A DNA stretch of 64,000 nt from Fibrobacter sp. (GTDB taxonomy: Bacteria > Fibrobacterota > Fibrobacteria > Fibrobacterales > Fibrobacteraceae): NCBI GenBank assembly GCA_024399035.1, contig JAKSID010000008.1:21922-85921 (forward strand). Reading direction: 5' to 3'. The notes beneath the pieces were generated by a model. It was not told the origin of the DNA and did not search any database. It worked only from the letters and a program-made list of their open reading frames with translations. Both the position numbers and the translations under genes were made by a program. Below are positions 1-8,016 of this stretch, piece after piece. Each line of letters begins with the position of its first letter. Within the stretch, counting starts at the first letter, position 1.

Positions 1-43
1 TCTATATTCTAACCGTAAGGAATTTGGGAAACCAGGAGGCTCT

Positions 44-625
44 ATGTCCATCAGGAAACATTGGGGAAAAATCACCTTAGGCATTGCGGCAAGTTTTTGG
101 GCCGGCTGTAACGATAGCGGCACCGAGGCGGAATACATCCAAGGTGGCGAAAACGTCTGCACAAACGAGCAAAATGAAGAATGTGGCGGTGGTGCTGTCA
201 TCGCACTCTATGGCGTCGCCCCCACTTATGACATCAGCTCCAGCAGCATAACCGGTGACTGCACCGAAGGTAACTGCGCAGAGTCTTCCTCCGGCATGGG
301 AGAATCCTCTTCCAGCGTCAATAGCGAATATCCCTACGTGCTCTATTCCGATCCCTCGGTACACTGCAAGGACTCGTCCAGAACCGAATTCGTTACATGC
401 GCCACCAGCAATTCCAAGATCAGTGACATTGACGAGCCAGCGCCATTATACGGAGTAACCGCCCCGGTATGCACGCCGCACCAGTTTACGACATCCTACA
501 TCCAGTGCGATAACGGAGAAACACTCACCTACGGCTATAAGAAAAAGGACGACGTTATTTACACCCCCGAAGAATACGAACAAGTATTCGGCAAGGAAAA
601 TCCTGGCGATTCCGCCGACCAATAA
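44..625 (+). CDS. Ser-rich secreted lipoprotein
   Basis: A 193-aa protein of unknown function. It starts with a short basic stretch and a hydrophobic helix ending in a lipobox-like WAGC, so lipidation at Cys22 is likely. A poly-Ser linker region follows (residues about 62-92), with many Cys residues. An AGGAGG ribosome site lies just before the ATG. The N-terminus and the LYGV-type motifs (ALYGV, PLYGV) resemble the lipoprotein at 61318-62322, so the two are probably paralogues. Ser-rich linkers of this kind are typical of Fibrobacter surface proteins. Export to the envelope is well supported; the role is not known. Confidence 0.75.
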   Translation: MSIRKHWGKITLGIAASFWAGCNDSGTEAEYIQGGENVCTNEQNEECGGGAVIALYGVAPTYDISSSSITGDCTEGNCAESSSGMGESSSSVNSEYPYVLYSDPSVHCKDSSRTEFVTCATSNSKISDIDEPAPLYGVTAPVCTPHQFTTSYIQCDNGETLTYGYKKKDDVIYTPEEYEQVFGKENPGDSADQ

Positions 626-636
626 GCAGCCTTCAG

Positions 637-846
637 ATGGCCCTGCTCCTCACCATCATATTCTTCGCCTGGTTCATCAGCAATATTGTCCGCGGTAAGG
701 TTTCATACCAAAACTTCGATATTGAATTCAGAGAACATCCGGTGCAGTTCATCATCATCCAGATTTTCATCCTTGGATTCGGGCTATTCTGCCTGAACCG
801 CTTTCTAAACGAGTTCGGAATCTACATCACCAAGATTTTTTCTTAA
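637..846 (+). CDS. small membrane protein, two predicted helices
   Basis: A 69-aa ORF starting 11 bases after the lipoprotein stop. Two hydrophobic segments (about residues 2-19 and 33-56) flank a charged stretch, which suggests a small inner-membrane protein. No clear Shine-Dalgarno site precedes the ATG, so it may depend on translation of the lipoprotein upstream. Its end overlaps the convergent HAD gene by 4 bases. No family recognised. Confidence 0.45.
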   Translation: MALLLTIIFFAWFISNIVRGKVSYQNFDIEFREHPVQFIIIQIFILGFGLFCLNRFLNEFGIYITKIFS

Positions 847-1913
847 TTCAAATGAGTGGGCGGGGCGCCGGCACTATTTTTTATAGCAGCCTGCTTGGTA
901 GCCACGATCTTGTCTGCAATGGTACGAGCCTTTTCTGTAAGCCAAAGCCAAGAAGTTGTGGCTTCGCTGTAGTCGGCTTCGCCATACATCTGCACGCGGC
1001 CATCACGACGAAGCGATTCCACCTGACGCATGCCCTTCACATCGCCCTTGGGGTACACGGCGAAGGTGCTGCCTCCATTGTAATTCAAGATGCTGAATGC
1101 AGGGACGTCGCTGGGACCGTCGGCGATGTACACCATGTTCTCGAAGGGAACGCGGCGGCTGGCGCGGGCGATGGAGGAGTTGACGTCGATGGTTTCGGGA
1201 TACTTGTTGGAACCCTTGTTGATCTCGAAGAGGTAGCGGGTCTTGGAAGTGTTATCCAGGGCGCAAGCGATTTGGGTGATTTCTGGTACTGTAGCAGAGC
1301 CTGCTTCGATTGCTTCGCCCTTCGGGCTCGCAATGACATCAGAAGCGAGAGCTGCGCAAGAAAGTTTACTTTCTTGCATAGCCGAGCTGACATTGTCATG
1401 CGCTCGCGCAATGACATCGGTTTCTAAGAAGCCGGGCTGGAGAACGTCTTCGATGAATTCGCAGCCGAAGATTCCATCTACGAAAGGAGCGATGGCGCTG
1501 CCCTTGATAGTCTCTGCAAACCCAGTACTAACAACGTAATGTTCCAGGCGAATATCGAAGGCCTTGTACTTGGGGTCTTCTTCAATCAGCTTTTTCACTT
1601 CGCCAAAGAAATTCGGGAGGCCCGGATAGAACGTCAGTTCCTTGCCGAATTCACGAAGGAGTTTGTTGTTCAAGCCCTTGAAAAGCCCTGCCTTGACGTA
1701 AGTCAAGATGTGGTTCAGATAGCTGGTATCTGCATTGATAGAAATTCCCTGGGCGCCGTAGCGAACCTTGAGGGCGTTGACTTCCTGCCAGAACTTGCCG
1801 CCGTCTACGTTGTAGTGGCGGAACAAAGGGTCTTGCATATAGGAGCTGATAAGGGTCTTGTCGCAGTCCCAAACCATGGCGATGATGTTCTGTTCAAATG
1901 CTGAATTTGCCAT
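843..1913 (-). CDS. HAD-superfamily phosphatase with an in-frame repeat insertion
   Basis: A 356-aa haloacid-dehalogenase-like hydrolase. Motif I is DCD (Asp16 and Asp18, followed by KTL), and a late IADGPSD stretch fits the motif IV acidic pair that binds Mg2+. A phosphatase acting on a small molecule is expected; the substrate is unknown. An AAGGAG site precedes the ATG. Residues about 165-210 do not look like part of the fold: they are encoded by two copies of a dispersed palindromic repeat that also lies just upstream of this gene. The ends of that insert are estimated, not proven. Confidence 0.8.
   Translation of the reverse strand: MANSAFEQNIIAMVWDCDKTLISSYMQDPLFRHYNVDGGKFWQEVNALKVRYGAQGISINADTSYLNHILTYVKAGLFKGLNNKLLREFGKELTFYPGLPNFFGEVKKLIEEDPKYKAFDIRLEHYVVSTGFAETIKGSAIAPFVDGIFGCEFIEDVLQPGFLETDVIARAHDNVSSAMQESKLSCAALASDVIASPKGEAIEAGSATVPEITQIACALDNTSKTRYLFEINKGSNKYPETIDVNSSIARASRRVPFENMVYIADGPSDVPAFSILNYNGGSTFAVYPKGDVKGMRQVESLRRDGRVQMYGEADYSEATTSWLWLTEKARTIADKIVATKQAAIKNSAGAPPTHLN
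1284..1421 (-). repeat. dispersed palindromic repeat inserted in frame in the HAD gene
   Basis: Two repeat-like units face the coding strand. One at about 1303-1340 reads GTCATTGCGAGC, a CCGAAGGG turn, then GAAGCAATCGAAGC. The other at about 1395-1418 is a shorter GATGTCATTGCGCGAGCGC form. A near-identical unit is intergenic at 1944-1975. Together they add about 46 residues without a stop codon. Boundaries are approximate. Confidence 0.7.
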
Positions 1914-1943
1914 ATGAACTCCTTTTTAAGTCTTGTTAACTCC

Positions 1944-1975
1944 GCTTCGATTGCTTCGCTACGCTCGCAATGACA
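1944..1975. repeat. intergenic copy of the GTCATTGCGAGC repeat
   Basis: On the minus strand this reads TGTCATTGCGAGCG, TAGCGAAGC, then AATCGAAGC. It matches the unit inside the HAD gene apart from the central turn. It lies between the HAD gene start and the M23 gene end. Confidence 0.75.
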
Positions 1976-2065
1976 AGCAAGCCGAGAGCAGCAGAAACAA
2001 GTTAGCTTATTTCGATTGCCGAGGCGCAGCAAGTCAGGCACGAAGTGCCAATGACACCTTTGGTG

Positions 2066-2896
2066 TTACTTCGTAATAAAGAAACTTTCCGGGTTGACGG
2101 ATGTGCCGTCCAAGCGAATCTCGTAGTGAAGCCCAATGCTAGATTCCGTGCCGCTTTCGCCGATGATAGCGATAGGCTGCCCACGCTTCACCTTGGCATT
2201 CGCTTCCACCAGGTTCTTACCGAGGTGCGCGTAGAAAGTCTTCACCTTCTTCGTATGTTCAATTTTCATAGAAAGCCCAAAGCCGCGATGCTTGCGAACT
2301 TCGGTCACAACGCCAGCGCCTGTGGCATAAACCGTATCGCCTTCCACTGCAACATAGTCAATGCCACGGTGGGGCAAGTCCTGGTCCGTAAAGGGATCGT
2401 GAACCATTTCAAAACGCTTCTTAATAGCGTGGCCGTTCTTCATAGGGTGAATCACCGGAATCTTTGCCGCCAGCGTAGAATCCGTTTCCAACGCAGCAAT
2501 CAACTTGCGGAAAGAGCTTTCAATTTCCTTAAGGCCCTTGCGCTTTTCCAAAGTCTTTTCTTCTTCAGCAATTGCAGATTCCAGGGTAAAGCCCAAGCCG
2601 CCAGACTTCATGGTGCTATCGCGGAGCAGGCGGGTCTCCTCCACCTTGAGGATAGTCTCGTCCACAGAGGCGCGGATGGTGGAAAGTTCCTTCTTGATGG
2701 CCACATTCTGGCGATGGATATCCGTAATGTTTCCGCTCGTTACGTTGTTCAAAATGCTTACAGGAGAAAACATGATAAAACCGGCAATGCCGGCCACAAC
2801 GCAGACAACAGAAATAATAGCCCCCGCCAGGGAGACCTTGTAATTCTTACCCGAGTTTGTCTTACTCGGGAATACATGGATCTCAAGTTTCTTCAT
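2066..2896 (-). CDS. membrane-anchored M23-like peptidase, probably degenerate
   Basis: A 276-aa envelope protein. An N-terminal cytoplasmic tail is followed by one membrane helix (about 21-44), a coiled-coil stretch (about 60-140) and a C-terminal LytM/M23 domain. M23 enzymes cut peptidoglycan cross-links. The zinc ligands His176 and Asp180 (HRGID), the catalytic-type His224 (YAHL) and zinc ligand His257 are visible. The first His of the usual HLH motif is Gly255, so activity is doubtful; it may act as an EnvC/NlpD-like regulator of amidases. It overlaps the upstream 92-aa gene by 14 bases, which suggests translational coupling. Confidence 0.85.
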   Translation of the reverse strand: MKKLEIHVFPSKTNSGKNYKVSLAGAIISVVCVVAGIAGFIMFSPVSILNNVTSGNITDIHRQNVAIKKELSTIRASVDETILKVEETRLLRDSTMKSGGLGFTLESAIAEEEKTLEKRKGLKEIESSFRKLIAALETDSTLAAKIPVIHPMKNGHAIKKRFEMVHDPFTDQDLPHRGIDYVAVEGDTVYATGAGVVTEVRKHRGFGLSMKIEHTKKVKTFYAHLGKNLVEANAKVKRGQPIAIIGESGTESSIGLHYEIRLDGTSVNPESFFITK

Positions 2897-3161
2897 CTTC
2901 GCCCGGATTCTCGATTCGGTTTTCCAGAGACTTGATGCGACGCTTGCGCTCTTCGATGGCGCCCAGCAATTCTACCACGGAGGGGTCGTCCTTGATGGCA
3001 GCCAGCAGGCCTTCCTTGACGGCCATGTGGAGCTTCTGACCCAGGGTCTGGAAGTTCTTTTTCAGTTTAGATTCCTCTGTAGCCAGTTCCACGCGCAGTA
3101 CAGCGGAGGAGGCCGCGGACATAGCCTTGTTTTTGAGCTTATTTAGAGGTGTTTCGTACAT
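2883..3161 (-). CDS. small coiled-coil protein upstream of the M23-like gene
   Basis: A 92-aa, charge-rich, almost wholly helical protein with no signal peptide. It has a KLKK...LGQKLH stretch, a GAIEERKRRIKSLENRIEN coiled-coil tail and an acidic end. Its stop lies 14 bases inside the M23-like gene, so the two form one translation unit. It may be a cytoplasmic partner of that envelope protein, which is inference from the overlap. No family recognised with certainty. Confidence 0.7.
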   Translation of the reverse strand: MYETPLNKLKNKAMSAASSAVLRVELATEESKLKKNFQTLGQKLHMAVKEGLLAAIKDDPSVVELLGAIEERKRRIKSLENRIENPGEDEET

Positions 3162-3224
3162 AAAAAATTTCCTTGTTCGATAAATAAATTAGTTTTTTAT
3201 CCGTAACAAAATTGGAGATTTTCT

Positions 3225-3374
3225 ATGAGCCGTCGTGATCGTAGACATGCAAAGCAAGAAGTCAAGAAATTTACGCCCAAGAAGAAGAATGCGTTGAACA
3301 CATGGGTAATCGCTGCCCTTGGCGCTCTCGCTGTCGTTTTCTTTGTCGGCACAATGTTAATCCAGAGAGGCTAA
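3225..3374 (+). CDS. 49-aa basic single-helix membrane protein upstream of dnaN
   Basis: A short gene with a GGAG site 7 bases before its ATG; its stop lies 1 base before the dnaN start. The first 22 residues are strongly basic (many Arg and Lys), followed by one hydrophobic helix (about 27-45) and a short tail. This suggests a small inner-membrane protein with a positive cytoplasmic side. The close spacing points to one transcript with dnaN. The function is unknown. Confidence 0.7.
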   Translation: MSRRDRRHAKQEVKKFTPKKKNALNTWVIAALGALAVVFFVGTMLIQRG

Positions 3375-3375
3375 A

Positions 3376-4491
3376 ATGAAGTTCGAGATCAAGAAGTCCG
3401 TCTTGCAGGAAGCTCTGCAAACCGCAATTACTGCAATTCCTAACAAGTCCACCCTCCAGATTCTGAACAACTATTCCCTCCGTCTGGAAGGCAATATTCT
3501 CGAAATCTGCGCTACTGACTTGAACCTTGGTATCAGGACCAAGCTTGAAGTCAACGGCGAACGTGACGGCGAAGTCGTCATCAACGCACGCAAGTTCTCC
3601 GAACTCATCAAGGCTTTGGTTGACCCCGCTATTGAAAACATCAGCATCGACGTTCAGGACTACCTGACCAAGATCAAGTGGAGCGAACGCGGCCAGGCCA
3701 GCATCATGGGCTTCGACGCAAGCGACTTCCCTCCGTTCCCGGAAGTGGAAGGCACCACCTTGACCTTCGCTGCAAGCGAACTGGCATTCCTCGTTGAAAA
3801 GACCGCATTCGCAGTTTCCAACGACTCCACCCGTCAGAACCTGAACGGCGTCTATCTCGAAGCAGTGGACGGCAAGGTTTCCATGGTTGCAACCGACGGT
3901 CACCGTATGGGCCGCGCAAGCATCGACCAGGAAGGCGCAAGCCTCGCCAACGGCGTGATCATTCTGCCCAAGGTTCTCCAGCAGATTTTGCGCATGGCAA
4001 AGAACGACGAACAGATCGAAGTTCGCACTACCGATACTCACATCTTGTTCAGCACCGGTTCTACCCAGATCATTTCCAAGCTGTACGAAGGACCGTATCC
4101 TAACTACCGCGCTGTGATTCCGCAGAACTTTGAACGCTCTGTTCAGGCTAACGCCGTTGAACTGCAGAACAAGGTCCGCAGCATCCTGCCTATGGCAAAT
4201 CCCCGTACCCATCAGATCCGTTTCCAGATCGATGGCAACCTCATGGAACTGTCTGCTACCGACCCGGATGTTGGCGGTGATTCCCGCGAAGCTCTGGCTG
4301 TAACTCACAGTGGCGAAGGCAGCTTCAGCATCGGTTTCGACGGTCGCTACATTTCCGAAATTCTCGGTATGTGCAAGAGCGAAGAAGTTGTTCTTAAGAT
4401 GAACACTCCCATTGGCGCTTGCATTATCGAACCGGTTGGCGACAACATGGGCTTCAGCTTCCTGCTGATGCCGCTGCGTTTGACCGACTAG
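3376..4491 (+). CDS. dnaN: DNA polymerase III beta subunit (sliding clamp)
   Basis: A 371-aa protein matching DnaN in length and sequence throughout, from the MKFEIKKSVLQEAL start to the MPLRL end. Three clamp domains of about 120 residues are expected; the central ATDGHRM motif and the C-terminal peptide-binding region (LLMPLRL) are visible. It forms the ring that holds the replicative polymerase on DNA. It follows a 49-aa membrane-protein gene by one base and ends at a strong terminator. The usual dnaA and recF neighbours are not adjacent here. Confidence 0.97.
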   Translation: MKFEIKKSVLQEALQTAITAIPNKSTLQILNNYSLRLEGNILEICATDLNLGIRTKLEVNGERDGEVVINARKFSELIKALVDPAIENISIDVQDYLTKIKWSERGQASIMGFDASDFPPFPEVEGTTLTFAASELAFLVEKTAFAVSNDSTRQNLNGVYLEAVDGKVSMVATDGHRMGRASIDQEGASLANGVIILPKVLQQILRMAKNDEQIEVRTTDTHILFSTGSTQIISKLYEGPYPNYRAVIPQNFERSVQANAVELQNKVRSILPMANPRTHQIRFQIDGNLMELSATDPDVGGDSREALAVTHSGEGSFSIGFDGRYISEILGMCKSEEVVLKMNTPIGACIIEPVGDNMGFSFLLMPLRLTD

Positions 4492-4518
4492 TCGATCAGC
4501 GAAAGCAAGAAATTAAAA

Positions 4519-4544
4519 GTCCCGCCCACAAGGCGGGATTTTTT
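4519..4544 (+). terminator. intrinsic terminator of dnaN
   Basis: A CCCGCC/GGCGGG stem with a short loop, followed by a T6 run, 30 bases after the dnaN stop. Confidence 0.9.
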
Positions 4545-4585
4545 GTTTGCGAGAAACGCACCGTTTGTTAATTTATATGTAATTT

Positions 4586-5071
4586 CTAAAATCGTTCCAC
4601 CCACTTGCCTTTGGCACAGGCCTTCTCATAGATCGGGGCAATCATTCCATTTTCTTTCATGGACCAGATTACAAGATAGCTGGAGCACATGTCCGCTAGG
4701 TGAGCGCAGTAACGGGCCTTGGCGTAGGAATGATGCTCGGAATTAAAGCAAGAGACAATAAGCAGTTTTCGAAAGCGGATGGCTCGCTTACAAAACTCCG
4801 GCAGTTTCGGCGGAAGGCTGCAACCCATAAACCACACCGCATAACCGCCGTTCTTCAGAACGAAATAAAGGATTTCGCATTCCGCCTTGGAATGAAACGT
4901 ACCTACAATACAACGATGTTCCTTACCTTTTTTCATAGCCCACTGTTCACGAATAATCCCAACCGCAGGGTCATCAGAGCGCGAAGCAAAAACACCAATG
5001 CGCGACAGTGGTTCCGTAAGCAGTTTCTTGTTGCCGACGCATTTCATTCCAACCATTTCAAGTCCCTTCAT
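4586..5071 (-). CDS. stand-alone DprA-like SLOG-domain protein
   Basis: A 161-aa protein resembling the Rossmann-like core of the DprA/Smf and SLOG group: an IGVFASR strand and loop near the start, FHSKAECEILYFVLKNGGYAVW in the middle, a long helix pair, and a SMKENGMIAPIYEKA end. It lacks the extra DprA domains. SLOG proteins bind nucleotides or nucleic acid; some act in DNA uptake and others in nucleotide-signal defence. A GGAGG site precedes the ATG. A conserved leader with a terminator hairpin lies about 100 bases upstream (5172-5238). The family call is from remembered motifs and is moderate. Confidence 0.6.
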   Translation of the reverse strand: MKGLEMVGMKCVGNKKLLTEPLSRIGVFASRSDDPAVGIIREQWAMKKGKEHRCIVGTFHSKAECEILYFVLKNGGYAVWFMGCSLPPKLPEFCKRAIRFRKLLIVSCFNSEHHSYAKARYCAHLADMCSSYLVIWSMKENGMIAPIYEKACAKGKWVERF

Positions 5072-5171
5072 TTTTCCTCCTTGTGTAAAACCTCGCGATG
5101 TGTCGCGACGATCATTGAAAACACATTTGATTAAATGGTCGTCTGTTTCAACATCGCAAGGAAGCGTGAAT

Positions 5172-5238
5172 AAAAAAAGACCGCCCTGCGGTCCTCCGAC
5201 AAATTACGGATTCTAGCAGAAAGCGATCTATGAACTAT
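5172..5238 (-). promoter_or_regulatory. conserved leader or attenuator element, copy 1
   Basis: Read on the minus strand: an ATAGTT-n-ATAGATCGCTTTC box, a TCCG/CGGA hairpin, then a GACCGC/GCGGTC hairpin with a U7 tail (terminator). The same layout is found at 10293-10362 before another gene. The middle hairpin is TCCG/CGGA here and CTGG/CCGG there, so pairing is kept while bases change. It could be a riboswitch or attenuator, or the 3' end of a small RNA. The start codon of the SLOG gene is about 100 bases downstream. Confidence 0.65.
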
Positions 5239-5356
5239 GTGAATGTACAAGGCAATATAGCAAATATCACCTTATGCAAACCAGAAAACTCATTTTTGGG
5301 AAAAATGCAACTTTTCTTGCTAGCTACCCGGCAAACAAGTTAATTTGTTCAAAATC

Positions 5357-5396
5357 TTTGTCACTAAACGGGGAAAAATAAACGAATAGTGACAAA
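5357..5396. repeat. 10-bp perfect inverted repeat
   Basis: TTTGTCACTA and TAGTGACAAA are separated by 20 bases, just past the end of the FISUMP gene. The remainder of 5239-5439 is AT-rich with no gene seen. It may be an RNA hairpin at the 3' end of that transcript or a protein-binding site. Confidence 0.5.
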
Positions 5397-5439
5397 AAAA
5401 ATAAAATCACTACTTCAAAAAGCAGTTTTTTTTCAAAAA

Positions 5440-6135
5440 CTAGTTCTTAACGCATCTTACAGAGCGGGCGCTCCCTTTGTCAAAGGAATTCAGTCCTGCA
5501 ACAGGGCTGCTGAAATCTAAGAAAAGATATTGGGCGAAGGCAGGTTCCTGGGCGTCTGTGGTAGCGCTCCAGAAATAGGCGTAGCCGCCAATTCCATCGA
5601 ACTTACCAACTGCGGAGTTTCCGTCGGTGGATTCCGCGGCAGACATGTAGCCCGCAGGCAATGCCGCGAAACCCACAGCGTCTGTACCATTACCGTTCTT
5701 GAACCAGCCGGAGGTGGACTTAAGAAGCTTTCCAACAGTTGTAATGTTCGAGGCTTGGGCCATTGCTGCGCCACGAACATCTGCGGCCATGACCGCCATA
5801 AGCATGGCGTCAAATTCCTCTGCAGTAGGCAAGTGCCAGCCAGCAGGACACGCAGACTTCGCGGCCTCCCAGGTATAAAGGCGGCCGTATTCCTTGCATT
5901 TGCGGTTGTCGCCTTCGGGGCAGAAACTTCCTGACTTCAAACTTGCGGCAAAAACATCGCCGGCACCATCGCCAGCATAGTTCAGGTTCTCGGCCATCCA
6001 GGTCACGCCGCCGATTTCAACCATGTCGTAGCTCTGTCCGTCACGATCATCCGTAAAGGAATCGGAGCACGCAACGATAGCAAGCACAGCCGCCATCATA
6101 GACATCGCATAAATCATTCCCACTAATTTGTTCAT
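5440..6135 (-). CDS. FISUMP-domain lipoprotein
   Basis: A 231-aa surface lipoprotein. A hydrophobic N-terminus ends in a lipobox-like IVAC (Cys23). The rest is a Fibrobacter succinogenes major paralogous domain: RDGQSY, a WMAENLNY strand, a GRLYTWEAA...CPAGWHLPT block, AALPAGY, a FWSAT strand and the final SVRCVKN. This C-type-lectin-like, formylglycine-enzyme-related fold is very abundant in Fibrobacter; its ligands are unknown. A GGAG site precedes the ATG. It is a paralogue of the protein at 8544-9167. Confidence 0.9.
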   Translation of the reverse strand: MNKLVGMIYAMSMMAAVLAIVACSDSFTDDRDGQSYDMVEIGGVTWMAENLNYAGDGAGDVFAASLKSGSFCPEGDNRKCKEYGRLYTWEAAKSACPAGWHLPTAEEFDAMLMAVMAADVRGAAMAQASNITTVGKLLKSTSGWFKNGNGTDAVGFAALPAGYMSAAESTDGNSAVGKFDGIGGYAYFWSATTDAQEPAFAQYLFLDFSSPVAGLNSFDKGSARSVRCVKN

Positions 6136-6217
6136 TCTTCGCTCCGATTTTATTATTCTACATTCTATATATAATTTTTTATGCGATTCCTGTATATTTG
6201 AGGAGCCCGTCTATAGT

Positions 6218-7987
6218 ATGACTTTTCTTATTATCTCATTTATCATCGTGTCCTTCATTATTGTGGGATCCGACGTTTTCGTCGCCAGATTCAAAAAAGA
6301 AAAGTTAAAGCAAATTGAAGAAGGCTCCCATAGAAAGGCTGCCGAAAAGGCCCTGAAGGACTTGATGAAAGAGATGCAGGTCACTCAGGTGGACACCAAG
6401 TCTGTAGGCGGCCACGAAACTTCCACTGCAACCAAGGTCGCGCCGGAAAGCGTCATTGATCCGCTGTTGGCCAAGTACATGCAAAAGCTGGACCCTACCG
6501 TAAATGCGCTGGTCAATTTCTTCCAGGACTTTTTCCAGTTTAACGGCGTGGGCGAAAAGATGCGTATGCACATTGCCCATCACAACGGCAGCAGCCCTGC
6601 CGATGAGCTGGCAACCATTTTCCTGACGGACCTGGCATACATTTCCAAGAAGCTTGGACACCCCGTAAGTATGCAGAATCCTGAATCCTGCGGGTTCGTG
6701 ACCCTGATGCTGCGTTTGCGTTCTGCAGCGCCCTGCGATATTGACTGGAAGCGTTTGACCGTGCAGACCATCGTCAACAACGAAATTGATCTTGACGCCA
6801 TGGTGCTTGACCTTGAAAAGAATCGCGAAGCTCTGGACCGCGCCGGCGATAGTTTCTTATTCCCCTCTGTATTTGTGGAATTCTCCCCGGACGCAACAAA
6901 GAAGTATTTGCGACTGATGTATGATTTTTCTGCGGCGCTGGCAAACATCGACGGCAAGCTGACTATTGCAGAAATTCAGTGGCTGCAGTTCATGGAAAGA
7001 TACATCGGCAGTAACCGTTTTGAAAACCGCGCTCGAGACGTCAAGTTTACGCCTCGCGAAATCAAGTACAAGGACGCAGGCGATCCAAGCGACGAGATGG
7101 ACGGTGCCGCCCTCACCGCAAAGGTAACCGCATTGACCGCAGAGCAATGCGCCGTAGACGCGGAAAAGCAGTTGAATGCGCTGGTAGGTCTTGCATCCGT
7201 GAAGCAGGAAGTAATCACCTTCCGCAACTTCCTGAAGATCCAGAATGAACGTCGCAAGAAGGGTTTGTCCGTTCCGCCTACTTCCTACCATCTGGTTTTC
7301 TCCGGAAACCCCGGCACCGGAAAGACGACCATCGCCCGCATCATGGCGCAGATTCTCAAGTCCCTGGGAGTGATTTCCAGCGGACACTTGGTAGAAGCAT
7401 CCCGCAGCGACCTGGTGGCAGGCTACATGGGGCAAACCGCCATCAAGACCAACAAGGTCATCGACAGCGCATTGAATGGTGTACTGTTCATCGACGAAGC
7501 CTATACCCTTTCCAGAAGTTCCGAAAACGACTTCGGCCAGGAAGCCATCGACACGCTTTTAAAGCGTATGGAAGATGACCGCGATCGCCTTGTGGTGATT
7601 ATCGCAGGCTACACCGACGAAATCAAGAACTTCGTAAATTCCAATCCGGGCCTTGCATCTCGTTTCAATAGGTACATTGAATTTCCGGATTACACCGAAA
7701 GCGAACTGGAAGAAATTTTCGAATTGCTGGTGGACAAGTACGATTACGTTTTGAGCGACTCTGCACGAACTGCCCTGAAGCAGACCATTGCCAAGGCTGT
7801 GGCAGAAAAAGACGCGGAAGCCTTTGATGCAGGAACCGTCGCCGGAAAACGTTCTCATTTCGGCAACGGCCGCTATGTGCGAAACCTGTTTGAAAAGACC
7901 ATCGAACGCCAGGCCAATCGTTTGGCAAAGGTGGAAAATCTCGGTCAGATTAATATCAGCGAAATTGACGGCAGGGATTTTTCTTAA
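6218..7987 (+). CDS. membrane-anchored CbxX/CfqX-type AAA+ ATPase
   Basis: A 589-aa protein. The ATG at 6218 is chosen because a TTGAGGAG site precedes it; the longer frame from 6128 would add 30 unlikely residues. One N-terminal membrane helix (about 2-20) is followed by a middle region with a TerB-like ANIDGKLTIAE stretch (about 250-270) and one C-terminal AAA+ domain. Walker A is GNPGTGKT (363-370) and Walker B LFIDEAY (Asp426). The ATPase resembles rubisco-activase CbxX, SpoVK and the type VII EccA group, which remodel protein assemblies. The target is unknown. It is followed closely by the phospholipase-D-like gene, probably in the same operon. Confidence 0.85.
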   Translation: MTFLIISFIIVSFIIVGSDVFVARFKKEKLKQIEEGSHRKAAEKALKDLMKEMQVTQVDTKSVGGHETSTATKVAPESVIDPLLAKYMQKLDPTVNALVNFFQDFFQFNGVGEKMRMHIAHHNGSSPADELATIFLTDLAYISKKLGHPVSMQNPESCGFVTLMLRLRSAAPCDIDWKRLTVQTIVNNEIDLDAMVLDLEKNREALDRAGDSFLFPSVFVEFSPDATKKYLRLMYDFSAALANIDGKLTIAEIQWLQFMERYIGSNRFENRARDVKFTPREIKYKDAGDPSDEMDGAALTAKVTALTAEQCAVDAEKQLNALVGLASVKQEVITFRNFLKIQNERRKKGLSVPPTSYHLVFSGNPGTGKTTIARIMAQILKSLGVISSGHLVEASRSDLVAGYMGQTAIKTNKVIDSALNGVLFIDEAYTLSRSSENDFGQEAIDTLLKRMEDDRDRLVVIIAGYTDEIKNFVNSNPGLASRFNRYIEFPDYTESELEEIFELLVDKYDYVLSDSARTALKQTIAKAVAEKDAEAFDAGTVAGKRSHFGNGRYVRNLFEKTIERQANRLAKVENLGQINISEIDGRDFS

Positions 7988-8016
7988 TTCAAACGGGGAA
8001 CCACGCCGAGGGTCAA

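Noticed and set aside
3271..4308. 345-aa open frame antisense to dnaN
   Set aside because: It exists only because dnaN has strong codon bias; no ribosome site, and dnaN itself is certain.
6128..6217. N-terminal extension of the AAA+ ATPase from the first ATG
   Set aside because: The extra 30 residues look untranslated, overlap the divergent FISUMP start region, and a good ribosome site precedes the ATG at 6218.
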